Assembly: GCF_001905095.1 (NCBI RefSeq)
Contig: NZ_LWLS01000116.1
Span: forward strand, 97,100-161,099
Direction of reading: 5' to 3'
DNA: 64,000 nucleotides
From: Micromonospora sp. CB01531
GTDB lineage: Bacteria; Actinomycetota; Actinomycetes; Mycobacteriales; Micromonosporaceae
The notes under the pieces are model-generated. The model did no database searches, was not told the origin of the DNA, and saw nothing but the letters and a program-made list of their open reading frames with translations. Of the stretch, positions 1 through 7,504 are shown piece after piece (position 1 is the first letter of the stretch; each line of letters begins with the position of its first letter). A program made the position numbers and the translations under genes.

Positions 1-1
1 C

Positions 2-97
2 GGCTCGGCCACCGTCGAGGCGTCCGGCTCGGCCACCGTCGAGGCGTCCGGCTCGGCCACCGTCCGGGCGTCCGGCTCGGCCACCGTCCGGGCGTCC
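2..97 (+). repeat. Four 24-bp in-frame tandem repeats
   Basis: Units lie at 2-25, 26-49, 50-73 and 74-97. Units 1 and 2 are identical, and so are units 3 and 4. The pairs differ by GAG to CGG in the sixth codon (Glu to Arg). The array probably extends left of the window. It is coding, and there are no spacers between units. Confidence 0.9.
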
Positions 98-598
98 GGC
101 ACCAGCAGCGTGCACGCCCACCACGACGCCACGGTCACCGCTGGCAGTCACGTCGCCGTCCACCTCCACTCCGGGCAGGCCACCGTCACCGGCGGCGTCG
201 TCATCGACATCACCCAGCTTGACCTGTCGACAGCCGCCGTCTGGTGCGACCACCACGGCATCCCCGTCACCGACGGCAAGGCCGTCCTCTACAAGGCCCT
301 CGGTGACGACCTGACCGCCGGCCAGGACTACGGCAAGCCCACTGTCTACGCGATCGGCGAGACCGTCACCTGCGACGACTGGGCTGACAACGCGGACTGC
401 GGTGGCGGACTGCACTTCTCGCCGACCCCGCACATGGCCTCGCAGTACGCGTCCAGCGCGACCCGCTGGCTGGCGGTGGAGGTCGACGTGGCGACGTTGC
501 GGCCGATCGACGGCGGCACGCCGAAGGCCAAGGCCCCGGGCTGCCGGGTGCTGCGGGAGGTCGACGCATTCGGCCGCGAGCTGGCCGCCAAACCCTGA
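2..598 (+). CDS. Phage protein with N-terminal octapeptide repeats, 5' end outside the window
   Basis: The reading frame is open from position 2, so the true start lies to the left. The first 96 bases encode four copies of an eight-residue unit of the type GSATVEAS or GSATVRAS. A His-rich stretch follows, and then a compact C-terminal domain of about 120 residues (AVWCDHHGIPV, YKALGDDL, GGLHFSP). This domain resembles the small DUF7666-like domains seen in many phage early proteins; I recognise it only by general pattern. The repeat part looks like beta-solenoid or spacer sequence. A hairpin terminator follows directly, so this gene ends a transcription unit. Function unknown. Confidence 0.7.
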   Translation, partial: GSATVEASGSATVEASGSATVRASGSATVRASGTSSVHAHHDATVTAGSHVAVHLHSGQATVTGGVVIDITQLDLSTAAVWCDHHGIPVTDGKAVLYKALGDDLTAGQDYGKPTVYAIGETVTCDDWADNADCGGGLHFSPTPHMASQYASSATRWLAVEVDVATLRPIDGGTPKAKAPGCRVLREVDAFGRELAAKP

Positions 599-608
599 CA
601 GCAGCGAA

Positions 609-639
609 GCCCTCAGCTGACCGCAGATCGGCTGAGGGC
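609..639 (+). terminator. Hairpin terminator
   Basis: A perfect 9-bp stem (GCCCTCAGC / GCTGAGGGC) with a 13-nt loop lies 10 bases after the stop of the first gene. It has no U-run, as is usual for high-GC actinobacterial terminators. Confidence 0.6.
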
Positions 640-681
640 CCCTAACACCCGGACCCACCCACCGTCAAGCAAGGAGTCCAG

Positions 682-966
682 ATGTCCGACAGCACCGTAC
701 CGCAGCCGCTGCACGTGAAGCTCGACAAGCAGCCCCACCCCGCCGACGGCTCCGACCGCTGGTCCGTCACCGGTGAGCTGGGCAAGGTCGCCTACGACGT
801 GCTCGGCAACCACCTGGCCGTCATCGACGCCGACGGCGACGTCGAGTCGATGGGCCGCGAGTACGCCAACCGGGTCCACGAGTACGCGCGGATGAACGAC
901 GACGACGCGGTGTTCGCCGTCCTCGCCGACCTGTACCGGACCGAGCTGGCCGGCGGTGCCCGGTGA
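682..966 (+). CDS. Hypothetical phage protein, 94 aa
   Basis: I do not recognise the family. The protein is acidic and soluble, with no membrane segment. It contains GKVAYDVLGNHLAVIDADGD, suggesting a small alpha/beta fold. The ATG is preceded by a good ribosome site (AAGGAG, about 8 bases upstream). It is the first gene after the terminator at 609-639 and so probably leads the long overlapping early operon. Its stop overlaps the GTG of the next gene. Confidence 0.75.
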   Translation: MSDSTVPQPLHVKLDKQPHPADGSDRWSVTGELGKVAYDVLGNHLAVIDADGDVESMGREYANRVHEYARMNDDDAVFAVLADLYRTELAGGAR

Positions 967-1292
967 GCGCCCGCGACGAGCTGATCGCCGGCCTGCTCGC
1001 CCTGGCCGACTTCTACAAGAACAACCCGACCATGCCGGCCGACGGTTTCCCGCGCTGGTTGGTGTCGTGCAGCGTCATCGCCGCCGACGACGCGGCAGCG
1101 TCCGCGATGGTCGAGCACGCCGCCGGGCTGCTGGGCACCGAGGTCACGCGGAGCGGCGGCCACACGAAGACCAAGCGGATGTTCGGGCCCATCGAGGTCG
1201 CCGTGCACGCCGTGACCGCAGAGCGCATGGCCGCCCACAACGCCCTGATGTCGTACGCCGACGCGGTCGTGCCCGAGGGCGGTGCGTCGTGA
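963..1292 (+). CDS. Hypothetical phage protein, 109 aa
   Basis: The GTG start overlaps the previous stop (GTGA), implying translational coupling. The protein is helical, with a Trp in FPRWLVSCSVIA and a basic patch (GGHTKTKRMFG). No catalytic motif or membrane segment is visible. Function unknown. Confidence 0.75.
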   Translation: MSARDELIAGLLALADFYKNNPTMPADGFPRWLVSCSVIAADDAAASAMVEHAAGLLGTEVTRSGGHTKTKRMFGPIEVAVHAVTAERMAAHNALMSYADAVVPEGGAS

Positions 1293-1546
1293 TGGCCGGG
1301 GAGTTCGCCACCGGCACCGCACCGCTGCCGCCGGTCCGCCACGACGACGGCACCGCCCGAATCCTCGCCGGCTACCGCGCCCGCCGCGAAGCGGACACCG
1401 ACGCCGAAGTGTTGGCCGCCGCTGCCGCCCTCGAGCGGCCCGCCGCTTCCCGGCACCCGCTGTGCGCCGAGTTCCGGGCCATCGTCGACGCCCAGCTGGA
1501 CGCCCGTCACCTGTCCCTCGCCGAACTCGCCGGAGGTGCGGCGTGA
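1292..1546 (+). CDS. Hypothetical phage protein, 84 aa
   Basis: The ATG overlaps the previous stop (TGATG). The protein is a small helical one, rich in Ala and Arg (YRARREADTDAEVLAAAAAL), likely a coiled coil. Function unknown. It belongs to the coupled early gene train. Confidence 0.65.
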   Translation: MAGEFATGTAPLPPVRHDDGTARILAGYRARREADTDAEVLAAAAALERPAASRHPLCAEFRAIVDAQLDARHLSLAELAGGAA

Positions 1547-1755
1547 AGAACCTCGCCGAACGTGCCCGCTGGCGCGTCGCTGGCCTGCTGGACAAGCTGC
1601 CCGGCCAGTGCTGGTCGGAACTCGTGATGTGGGCGCTGAAGTACAAGCGCAACCCATGGTCGCCGCAGGACGCCGTGTGCCGTAGCGACGCCGCCCGGGT
1701 TGGTGCCTGCTACTGCGGGAAACTCCGCAAGCCCGAGGGCGGTGAGCCGCGATGA
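1543..1755 (+). CDS. Small Cys-containing phage protein, 70 aa
   Basis: The GTG start overlaps the preceding stop (GTGA). The C-terminal part has three Cys residues (AVCRSD, ACYCGK) that could form a small metal site. Trp/Lys-rich segment ELVMWALKYKRNPW. Function unknown. Confidence 0.65.
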   Translation: MKNLAERARWRVAGLLDKLPGQCWSELVMWALKYKRNPWSPQDAVCRSDAARVGACYCGKLRKPEGGEPR

Positions 1756-1928
1756 CGTGGCCGAATCCTCCCCAGCTTCCCAACCCGCCCCGCACCGACC
1801 GCCGCTGCCAGTACTGCGGGAAGACCGCCGAGGTGTTCGACGTGGACGGCGCGTGGTGCACACCCGAGCACCAGACGTTCGACCGGCAGTCGGAGATCAC
1901 CATCTGGCGGAAGGCGGTAGCGGTGTGA
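1752..1928 (+). CDS. Small zinc-finger-like phage protein, 58 aa
   Basis: ATG overlaps the previous stop. After a Pro-rich N-terminus it has CQYCGK and, later, a single Cys followed by His (WCTPEHQTFD), consistent with a treble-clef-like zinc knuckle. The gene is only 177 bp. The GTGA overlap with the following HNH gene supports it being real. Confidence 0.6.
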   Translation: MTWPNPPQLPNPPRTDRRCQYCGKTAEVFDVDGAWCTPEHQTFDRQSEITIWRKAVAV

Positions 1929-2446
1929 GTGCCAACTCGACGATCCGGCGGACCCAAGGATTCCGCAAGAGCACCGTCAAGACTCGCTTCTTCGCCAAGG
2001 TGCGCGTCGCACCGGGAACCGACTGCCTGGAGTGGGCCGGGACTCGCATCAACAACGGATACGGCCGACTCAAGGTCTATGGGCTGGACGTAGTGGCCCA
2101 CCGGTTCTCCTACGAGCTGTTCGTCGGCCCGATCCCGGAGGGTATGCAGCTCGACCACCTGTGCCGGAACCGGGCGTGTGTACGGCCTGACCACCTGGAG
2201 CCGGTAACTCCGCAGGAGAACACGCTTCGCGGGGAGACGCTGACCGCTCGGTACGCCGAGCGGACGCACTGCGACAACGGACACCCGTTCGCCGGCGAGA
2301 ACCTGATCCAGACCTCCGCCGGACACCGCGAGTGCCGCCAGTGCAAGCGGGACCGTCAGGCCCGATACCGGGCGCGGCGCAGCGCGGCGAAGCTCGCCGC
2401 CGAGCACGCCACGGTCACCCCGACCGGAGTGGAGGCAACGAGATGA
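1925..2446 (+). CDS. HNH homing-type endonuclease
   Basis: The protein has 173 residues, starting at the GTG that overlaps the preceding stop. The central domain reads CLEWAGTRINNGYGRLK, then AHRFSYELFVGPIPEG, then LDHLCRNRACVRPDHLEPV. This is the HNH_3 pattern, with the His-Asn-His metal site in the LDHLCRN...CVRPDHL segment. The C-terminal part has Cys pairs (HCDNGHPF, CRQCKRD) that probably form a zinc knuckle for DNA binding. It may be a free-standing homing nuclease or part of phage DNA processing. It sits in the early operon, not next to terminase. Confidence 0.85.
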   Translation: MSANSTIRRTQGFRKSTVKTRFFAKVRVAPGTDCLEWAGTRINNGYGRLKVYGLDVVAHRFSYELFVGPIPEGMQLDHLCRNRACVRPDHLEPVTPQENTLRGETLTARYAERTHCDNGHPFAGENLIQTSAGHRECRQCKRDRQARYRARRSAAKLAAEHATVTPTGVEATR

Positions 2447-3423
2447 GCGACAACACCGCAATCGAGTGGACCGAGGCCACCTGGAACCCGGTTACCGGAT
2501 GCACGAAGGTGAGCCCCGGCTGCGACCACTGCTACGCCGAGCGGATCGTCGAGCGGTTCCACGGCAAGGGCAGCTTCGCCGTCGTCACCCGTAGCGAGGA
2601 CAAGCTGTACGCCCCGCTGAAGTGGAAGCGACCCCGGCGGATCTTCGTCAACTCGATGTCCGACCTGTTCCACGACCAGGTGCCGCTGTCGTTCATCGAG
2701 CGGGTCTTCTCCGTGATGGCGCGCACGCCGCAGCACACCTACCAGTTGCTCACCAAGCGACACGCCCGTATGGCGTCGATCCTCCGTCGCCCGACCTTCC
2801 GTGACTCGGTGGCGTCGATCGTCGGTGCCGACATCGAGTGGCCGCTGCCGAACCTGTGGCTGGGTGTCTCGGTCGAGAACCAGCAGTGGGCTGACATCCG
2901 CATCCCGGCGCTGCTCGACACCCCGGCCGCCGTCCGCTGGCTGTCGATGGAGCCGCTGCTCGGGCCGGTCGATCTCGACCAACCGCGCTGCGACGACCAC
3001 GACCGCCGAGAGGTCGTCACTGACGCGGACGGCCGGGAGTGGTGCGGGTACTGCGCCGCTGACGGGTTCACCGGCGAGATGTCGCACGGGCACTGGCTCA
3101 ACCTCGACGGCGGGATCGACTGGGTGGTGGTCGGCGGCGAGTCCGGCCCTGGCAGCCGACCCATGCACCCCGGCTGGGCCCGCTCGCTCCGCGACCAGTG
3201 CACCACCGCCGGCGTGCCCTTCTTCTTCAAGCAGTGGGGCGAGTGGGCTCCCAACGGCTGGCGCGCCATCGGGTGGCTCGACCCCAAGCGGGAGCGTCTC
3301 GTCGGCGACCCGGTAGACGAACTGGGACACCGCGAGGTCATCGAGCGCGTGGGCAAGAAGCGCGCTGGCCGCGAGCTGGACGGCCGCACCTGGGACGAGT
3401 ACCCGGCGGAGGTGGCGTCGTGA
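2443..3423 (+). CDS. Phage Gp37/Gp68-like protein, DUF5131 family
   Basis: The protein has 326 residues, about the usual family length. The N-terminus reads IEWTEATWNPVTGC followed by the CX6CX2C cluster CTKVSPGCDHC, typical of DUF5131. This family is regarded as related to radical-SAM or photolyase-lyase-like enzymes; its reaction is unknown. Later family-type segments include FVNSMSDLFHDQVP, LLTKRH and WVVVGGESGPGSRPMHP, and the C-terminal FFFKQWGEW. A short CGYC insertion near residue 205 may bind metal. The ATG overlaps the HNH stop. Its neighbour at 4944 is a PP-loop gene, and the pair could act on nucleic acid or nucleotides; that is inference. Confidence 0.85.
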   Translation: MSDNTAIEWTEATWNPVTGCTKVSPGCDHCYAERIVERFHGKGSFAVVTRSEDKLYAPLKWKRPRRIFVNSMSDLFHDQVPLSFIERVFSVMARTPQHTYQLLTKRHARMASILRRPTFRDSVASIVGADIEWPLPNLWLGVSVENQQWADIRIPALLDTPAAVRWLSMEPLLGPVDLDQPRCDDHDRREVVTDADGREWCGYCAADGFTGEMSHGHWLNLDGGIDWVVVGGESGPGSRPMHPGWARSLRDQCTTAGVPFFFKQWGEWAPNGWRAIGWLDPKRERLVGDPVDELGHREVIERVGKKRAGRELDGRTWDEYPAEVAS

Positions 3424-3617
3424 AGACCCGCTTCCCTGACCTGCCCAACAACACGCGGCTGCTGGTGGCCGGTGACGCCCACCTCGACACCGACGGCCGG
3501 CCCGAATGCGGACAGGACGCCAACGGCAGGTCGATGACCCTCGCCCAGGCGCTGGTCTTCGTTCAGCCGGTGTGGTGTCACCGCTGCTTCGGCCAGTGGA
3601 TGGGAGGCCGGCAGTGA
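3420..3617 (+). CDS. Hypothetical phage protein, 65 aa
   Basis: GTG start with GTGA overlap. It has a Cys pair in WCHRCFGQW and a separate Cys in GRPECGQD, suggesting a small zinc-binding fold. No named family recognised. Confidence 0.6.
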   Translation: MKTRFPDLPNNTRLLVAGDAHLDTDGRPECGQDANGRSMTLAQALVFVQPVWCHRCFGQWMGGRQ

Positions 3618-3871
3618 CCGCCCTCCTGCAGGTCCCCGAGTGGCACGAGCGGGCGCTGTGCCGGCAGACCGACCCGGACCTGTTCTTTCCGGAGAAGGGC
3701 TCCGGTCTCAGTTCGCTGCGGCAGGCGCGGCGAATCTGCGCCCGCTGCGAGGTCCGGACGGAGTGCCGTGAGGACGCCATCGCCCGCGATGAGCGGTTCG
3801 GCGTGTGGGGTGGCACCTCGGAGGCTGAGCGGCGCGGGATGCGGCGGGCACGTCGGGAGGCGTCGTGCTGA
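3614..3871 (+). CDS. WhiB-family Fe-S transcription factor
   Basis: The protein has 85 residues. Cys16, Cys42, Cys45 and Cys51 give the invariant four-Cys pattern CX25CX2CX5C that holds the 4Fe-4S cluster. The GVWGG turn (residues 63-67) and a basic tail (RRGMRRARREA) follow, as in all Wbl proteins. WhiB proteins are actinobacterial transcription regulators that bind region 4 of the principal sigma factor. Phage copies such as TM4 WhiB are known to interfere with host WhiB. Here it lies in the early operon and could redirect host sigma-dependent transcription. The start is a GTG overlapping the previous stop. Confidence 0.93.
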   Translation: MTALLQVPEWHERALCRQTDPDLFFPEKGSGLSSLRQARRICARCEVRTECREDAIARDERFGVWGGTSEAERRGMRRARREASC

Positions 3872-4083
3872 CCGCCGTCCTGGTCTTGCTCGTCGTCGTC
3901 GCGGTCGTCGTCGGCTGCGTCAACGGCTGCGGCCGGCCCGACCCGAAGCCCACGTTCGACGAGCACGCCGCCACCGCGCTGGCGCTGCTGCAACCCGACC
4001 ACCCCGACCTGCCCGAGTCCACGCCGTTCGCCGACGAGGTAGAGGCGTGGCTCGCCACCGAACACACCCAGGAGCAGCCCTGA
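3865..4083 (+). CDS. Small membrane or lipoprotein-like phage protein, 72 aa
   Basis: The N-terminus is one hydrophobic segment (LTAVLVLLVVVAVVVGC) ending in Cys residues, followed by a soluble acidic tail. It looks like a single-pass membrane protein or lipoprotein. It overlaps the 3' end of whiB by seven bases. Function unknown. Confidence 0.65.
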   Translation: MLTAVLVLLVVVAVVVGCVNGCGRPDPKPTFDEHAATALALLQPDHPDLPESTPFADEVEAWLATEHTQEQP

Positions 4084-4190
4084 TGTGCGACTGCGACGAG
4101 TGCCGCGAATGCGGCTGCGGCGTGCCGGAGGACCACCACGGCGACGACTGGAACAGCGACGACAGCAAGGACTGGTGGGAGACCTACTGA
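4083..4190 (+). CDS. Cys/Asp-rich micro-protein, 35 aa
   Basis: The ATG shares a base with the previous stop, and the stop overlaps the next ATG. The sequence opens CDCDECRECGCG, then becomes very acidic and ends in WWETY. The Cys cluster could bind metal. The tight overlap on both sides supports translation. Confidence 0.5.
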   Translation: MCDCDECRECGCGVPEDHHGDDWNSDDSKDWWETY

Positions 4191-4630
4191 TGAACATCAA
4201 CCCGAGTGACATCGCTACCGGCCTGCTGGGGCTGGGTGTGATCGCCGGAGCGGTCGGGCTGGTTGCCCTCGGTGGCCGGGACCGTACCGCGGACCAGCAC
4301 GACGTCGCCGACTACCGGCCGACGCTGCACCCGTCCCGCCGGGACTGGCCGCTGCTCGACCGCCAGGGGCCGCGCCGGCTGCGCCCGCACGCCATCGCCG
4401 ACCTGATCCTCCCGCCGGCGCCCGCCGGCACCCGGGTGTCGCTGCCGCTGTACGCGGAGCAGGTCGTCGCCGAGGTGATGCGCGCCCGGTACGGCACCAC
4501 CAACCGGGCTGCGATTGCTGGCGGGTTCCTGCGGGAGATCGCCGCCGAGCAGCAGGACGACGACATCATCTGGACGTCAACCGCAGGCCGGGACCTGGTC
4601 GGTGCGTTCCCCGTGGTGCGTGCCGCATGA
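4190..4630 (+). CDS. Membrane-anchored phage protein, 146 aa
   Basis: An N-terminal hydrophobic helix (IATGLLGLGVIAGAVGLVAL, about residues 8-27) is followed by a soluble basic region and a helical C-terminal domain (YAEQVVAEVMRARYG). No known family recognised. It is coupled to its neighbours by ATGA overlaps. Confidence 0.65.
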   Translation: MNINPSDIATGLLGLGVIAGAVGLVALGGRDRTADQHDVADYRPTLHPSRRDWPLLDRQGPRRLRPHAIADLILPPAPAGTRVSLPLYAEQVVAEVMRARYGTTNRAAIAGGFLREIAAEQQDDDIIWTSTAGRDLVGAFPVVRAA

Positions 4631-4947
4631 CCGCTCAGGACGTCTACACCCACCGGCCGTGGAAGGTCGCCGCGATCCAGTGGACCGGCGACAACTTCCC
4701 CGAGGTCGAGCGGTTCCTGATCGACAACGTGGGCGAGGACTGCGGCCCGCGCAACGAGCCCGATGAGGGCTGGCCGCACGAGAAGTACGCCTACAACATG
4801 GTCCAGTTCTACGCCTGGAACGGCGACCAGGAGGTCGACCCGGGCATGTGGATCGTCGTGTACCTCGGGCTGGACGAGCCGGCCGGCGAGATCATGCACG
4901 CGGATGACTTCCGGGCGGCCTACGAGGCGTCGGGGGTGTCTCGGTGA
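4627..4947 (+). CDS. Hypothetical phage protein of the IQWTGDN type, 106 aa
   Basis: The protein has the signature VAAIQWTGDNFPEVERFL and, later, DPGMWIVVYL and HADDFRAAYE. This layout (a Q-W-TGDN motif, a middle 'display' strand and a DxFxxxYE end) is common in actinophage and phage early proteins with no assigned role. A paralogue lies at 11169-11462. ATG start with ATGA overlap. Confidence 0.75.
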   Translation: MTAQDVYTHRPWKVAAIQWTGDNFPEVERFLIDNVGEDCGPRNEPDEGWPHEKYAYNMVQFYAWNGDQEVDPGMWIVVYLGLDEPAGEIMHADDFRAAYEASGVSR

Positions 4948-5799
4948 CCACCAACGACATCGACGCCCCGCTCCGCACCTTCTCGTACGGCGGCGGCGTC
5001 CAGTCGACGGCTGCCCCTGGTGCTGGCCGCGACCGGCCGCATCGACTTCCGCACGTTCCTGTTCTCCAACGTCGGCCACGACAGCGAGCACCCGGGCACG
5101 CTCGACTACATCGAGCGGTACGCGGCCCCGTACGCCGCGCGGCACGGGATCGAACTGGTCGAGCTGCATCGCCGCCCGACGCGGGGCCGGTCAGCCGGAC
5201 AGGTCGAAACCCTGTACTCGCGGCTCATGCGGGACGGGTCGCGGTCGCTGCCGATCCCGGTGCGGATGGACAACGGCGCACCGGGCACCCGGTCGTGCAC
5301 GGTCGATTTCAAGATCAAGAACATCGGCCGATGGCTCACGGCGAATGGGGCCAGCGACACCAACAAGGCCACCGTCGGCATCGGGATCAGCCTCGATGAG
5401 ATCCACCGGGTCAACGCCCGGCGGGCGATGCCGTACGAGGTCCCGGTGTACCCGCTGCTGGACCACGATCCGCCCCTGCGTCGGCAGGACTGCGAGGGCA
5501 TCATCCGCTCGGCGGGGCTGCCCGTACCGCCAAAGTCGTCGTGCTGGTTCTGCCCGTTCCACACGCCGCAGCGGTGGGCGGAGATGCGCCGCGACGAACC
5601 GGACCTGTTCGCCAAGGCATGCCACCTCGAAGACACGCTGAACGCCCGCCGTGACGAGCTGGGCAAAGACCACGTGTACCTGACCCGCTTCGCCCGCCCG
5701 CTAGCCGATGCGATCCCGGTAGCCGGAGCCATGCTGCCGATCTTCGACGTGGCCAGCGACGACGACGCACTTTGTGACAACGGAGCGTGCTTCACGTGA
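4944..5799 (+). pseudogene. Phosphoadenosine phosphosulfate reductase-like PP-loop protein, frameshifted
   Basis: Translation from the GTG at 4944 gives RTFSYGGGVQSTA, the PP-loop of phage PAPS-reductase/DndC-like proteins. The frame then fails at a CCCC run (5014-5017). Removing one C restores ALVLAATGRIDFRTFLFSNV, and the rest is open to 5799. The restored part has the family features SCTVDFKIKN, GISLDEIHRV and a CWFCPFH metal motif. The family cleaves ATP to adenylate a substrate; phage members are linked to DNA or tRNA modification, but this role is not proven. The single extra C could be a sequencing error, a real inactivating mutation or a phase-variable tract. The downstream part alone lacks the PP-loop. 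Confidence 0.8.
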
Positions 5800-6281
5800 C
5801 CACCAACGACATCGACGCCATCCGCAAGCTCGCCGCCGCCGCCACCGAGGGCCCGTGGTTCTACAACTCGTACTCGGCCGTCCTGGCGGGACCGAAGGTG
5901 CAGCCACACGAGGAATGGCTGGACACCACCGGCGAGCACTCGCTTGAGCGTCACGGCAACTGCGAGGCATGCGGCCCGGACCGGCGCGGATGCCTGCTGT
6001 TCTCCGAGGACTACAAGCGCGACCCCATCGTGGCGCACGTCCCCGCCCACCACGGTGACACCGCCGTCGGGGAGCGCGTCGCCGACGCCGAGTTCATCGC
6101 CGCCGCCCGCACCGTCGTTCCCGCCCTCTGCGACGAGATCGAACAACTCCGCGACTCCTTCAAGTGCGCGCACGAGGACCGACTGGCCCGGGCGCTGGAG
6201 CGGGACCGCACGACGGCCGTCGACCAGGCCGAGTTGGGTGCTGACTGGCCGGAACCCGTACGGCCGGGAGACCCCGGGTGA
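5796..6281 (+). CDS. Ead/Ea22-like hypothetical phage protein, 161 aa
   Basis: The GTG start overlaps the previous stop (GTGA). The pattern IRKLAAAATEGPWFYN, then VAHVPAHHGD and AEFIAAARTVVPALCDEIEQL, matches the Ea22-like early proteins of siphoviruses. These have an N-terminal ATxGPW motif and a central FIAxAR motif; their role is unknown. An insert with CEACGPDRRGC may bind zinc. The first 24 bases are identical to those of the gene at 4944. Confidence 0.75.
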   Translation: MTTNDIDAIRKLAAAATEGPWFYNSYSAVLAGPKVQPHEEWLDTTGEHSLERHGNCEACGPDRRGCLLFSEDYKRDPIVAHVPAHHGDTAVGERVADAEFIAAARTVVPALCDEIEQLRDSFKCAHEDRLARALERDRTTAVDQAELGADWPEPVRPGDPG

Positions 6282-6559
6282 CCGTGCTCCCGGACTGTGC
6301 GATCTGCGGCGGCCCGGTCGTCCTCGACCCCGAGGGCGACCGGGGCCCTGCCGAGGAGTGCGGGTGGTGCGGGAACCGGCAGCGGCCGATCTCGCCGAAG
6401 CCGGACCGGGCGGAGATCCGCCGGGCGGTCCGGGCGCGGCGCCGGGTGCTCGCCCCGAAGTGCTTCGGCCGACGACACCACCAGTGCAAGGCATCCCGCT
6501 GTGAATGCCTCTGCCACGACAAGACGAAGGGAGCGCAGTCATGCTCCGACGCGACCTGA
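6278..6559 (+). CDS. Zinc-ribbon-like phage protein, 93 aa
   Basis: GTG start with GTGA overlap. There are two paired-Cys knuckles, CAICGG (near residue 7) and CGWCGN (near residue 30), and a C-terminal Cys/His cluster (CFGRRHHQCKASRCECLCH). Likely a nucleic-acid-binding zinc protein; specific role unknown. Its 3' end overlaps the next HNH gene by 19 bases. Confidence 0.65.
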   Translation: MTVLPDCAICGGPVVLDPEGDRGPAEECGWCGNRQRPISPKPDRAEIRRAVRARRRVLAPKCFGRRHHQCKASRCECLCHDKTKGAQSCSDAT

Positions 6560-6921
6560 CGCCGTCGCGCCGTAAGGCGATCAAGCGGGTGATGTTGCCC
6601 CGCCGGTACAAGGCGACCGGCCCCACGGCTGAGGCGGTTGGGGACCGGCGCGGGGTGGATCACCACATCCACCACCGCCGGCCCCGCGCCGCCGGGGGCA
6701 GCAAGCGGCCGGACACGAACCTGCCGTCCAATCTGCTGCTGCTCTGCCCGCCATGCCACCAGCAGATCGAGTCGCACCGGGCCGTCGCGCAGTCGATGGG
6801 CTGGCTGGTCGTCCAGGCCGCCGACCCTGCACAAACCGCAGTGCTTGTGCAGCGGGACCGGTGGACGTACCTCACCGCCGACGGGCGGTACTCCGACGAT
6901 CCGCCGGAGGTGGAGGCATGA
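6541..6921 (+). CDS. HNH endonuclease, 126 aa
   Basis: ATG at 6541 follows a GAAGGGAG ribosome site. The HNH core is GVDHHIHHRRPRAAGGSK, then NLPSNLLLLCPPCHQQIESH, with the Asn of NLPSN and the His of CHQQIESH completing the metal site. Residues after it (WLVVQAADPAQTAVL) are typical of short phage HNH proteins. The basic N-terminus probably contacts DNA. It is the second of four HNH genes in the prophage. Confidence 0.85.
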   Translation: MLRRDLTPSRRKAIKRVMLPRRYKATGPTAEAVGDRRGVDHHIHHRRPRAAGGSKRPDTNLPSNLLLLCPPCHQQIESHRAVAQSMGWLVVQAADPAQTAVLVQRDRWTYLTADGRYSDDPPEVEA

Positions 6922-7271
6922 TCCTCTATCACTTCACCTGCGAGGACGGTGCGCAGGGCATCGCCGAATGCGGCGAGCTGCGTGCCTTCCCTCAGCCGCT
7001 GCTCGGACGGCGGCTGATCTGGCTGACCGACCTCGACGCGCCCAACCGGCTGGCGCTCGGCCTCACCTCGCACACCCTCGGCTGCGACCGCACTGCGTAC
7101 CGGGTGACGGTGGACGTGGAGGCGCAGCGGTGGACGGACTACGTCCGGGAGCTGCCGCGTCCGGATCGTCGGCATGCCCGGTTGCTGGCCGCGTCGCCGG
7201 GCGCCCTGCCGATGCACTGGCTGGTGCTGGCCGAGCCGGTGCCGGTGCTGTCCGTGGAGCGTGCCCGGTGA
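6918..7271 (+). CDS. Hypothetical phage protein, 117 aa
   Basis: It starts MILYHFTCEDGAQGIAECG and continues LIWLTDLDAPNRLALGL, a pattern like small 'KilA/RNA 2'-phosphotransferase-like' or ADP-ribosyltransferase-like phage proteins that place an H near the start (YHFT). I cannot assign an activity. ATG overlaps the HNH stop. Confidence 0.65.
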   Translation: MILYHFTCEDGAQGIAECGELRAFPQPLLGRRLIWLTDLDAPNRLALGLTSHTLGCDRTAYRVTVDVEAQRWTDYVRELPRPDRRHARLLAASPGALPMHWLVLAEPVPVLSVERAR

Positions 7272-7504
7272 GCCGCACGCCCGCGCACCGCCGCAAGCGG
7301 GACCCGTTCCGCAGGCAGATCCTCGGCGTCTACAAGCCGCCCCCGCCGCCGGTGCCGGAGCCGTCGCCGGCCTGCTGCCGCTGCGACCCGAAGCTGTGCG
7401 CCACCGACGACACCGGCGAGCACTGCAACGAGCAGTCCTGCGGGGTGTGCCTCCACGGATGCCCCGCCCCGGTGGGTGTCCCCTGCTGCCGAGAGGAGCC
7501 CTGA
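7268..7504 (+). CDS. Cys-rich phage protein, 78 aa
   Basis: GTG start with GTGA overlap. It has a basic N-terminus, a Pro-run (KPPPPPVPEP) and about ten Cys residues in the second half (ACCRCDPKLC, SCGVCLHGC, PCCREE), probably zinc-binding. Function unknown. Confidence 0.55.
   Translation: MSRTPAHRRKRDPFRRQILGVYKPPPPPVPEPSPACCRCDPKLCATDDTGEHCNEQSCGVCLHGCPAPVGVPCCREEP

Noticed and set aside
2..97. The repeats as a CRISPR array
   Set aside because: The units abut without spacers, are coding and in frame, and no cas genes are present. No CRISPR is seen anywhere in the window.
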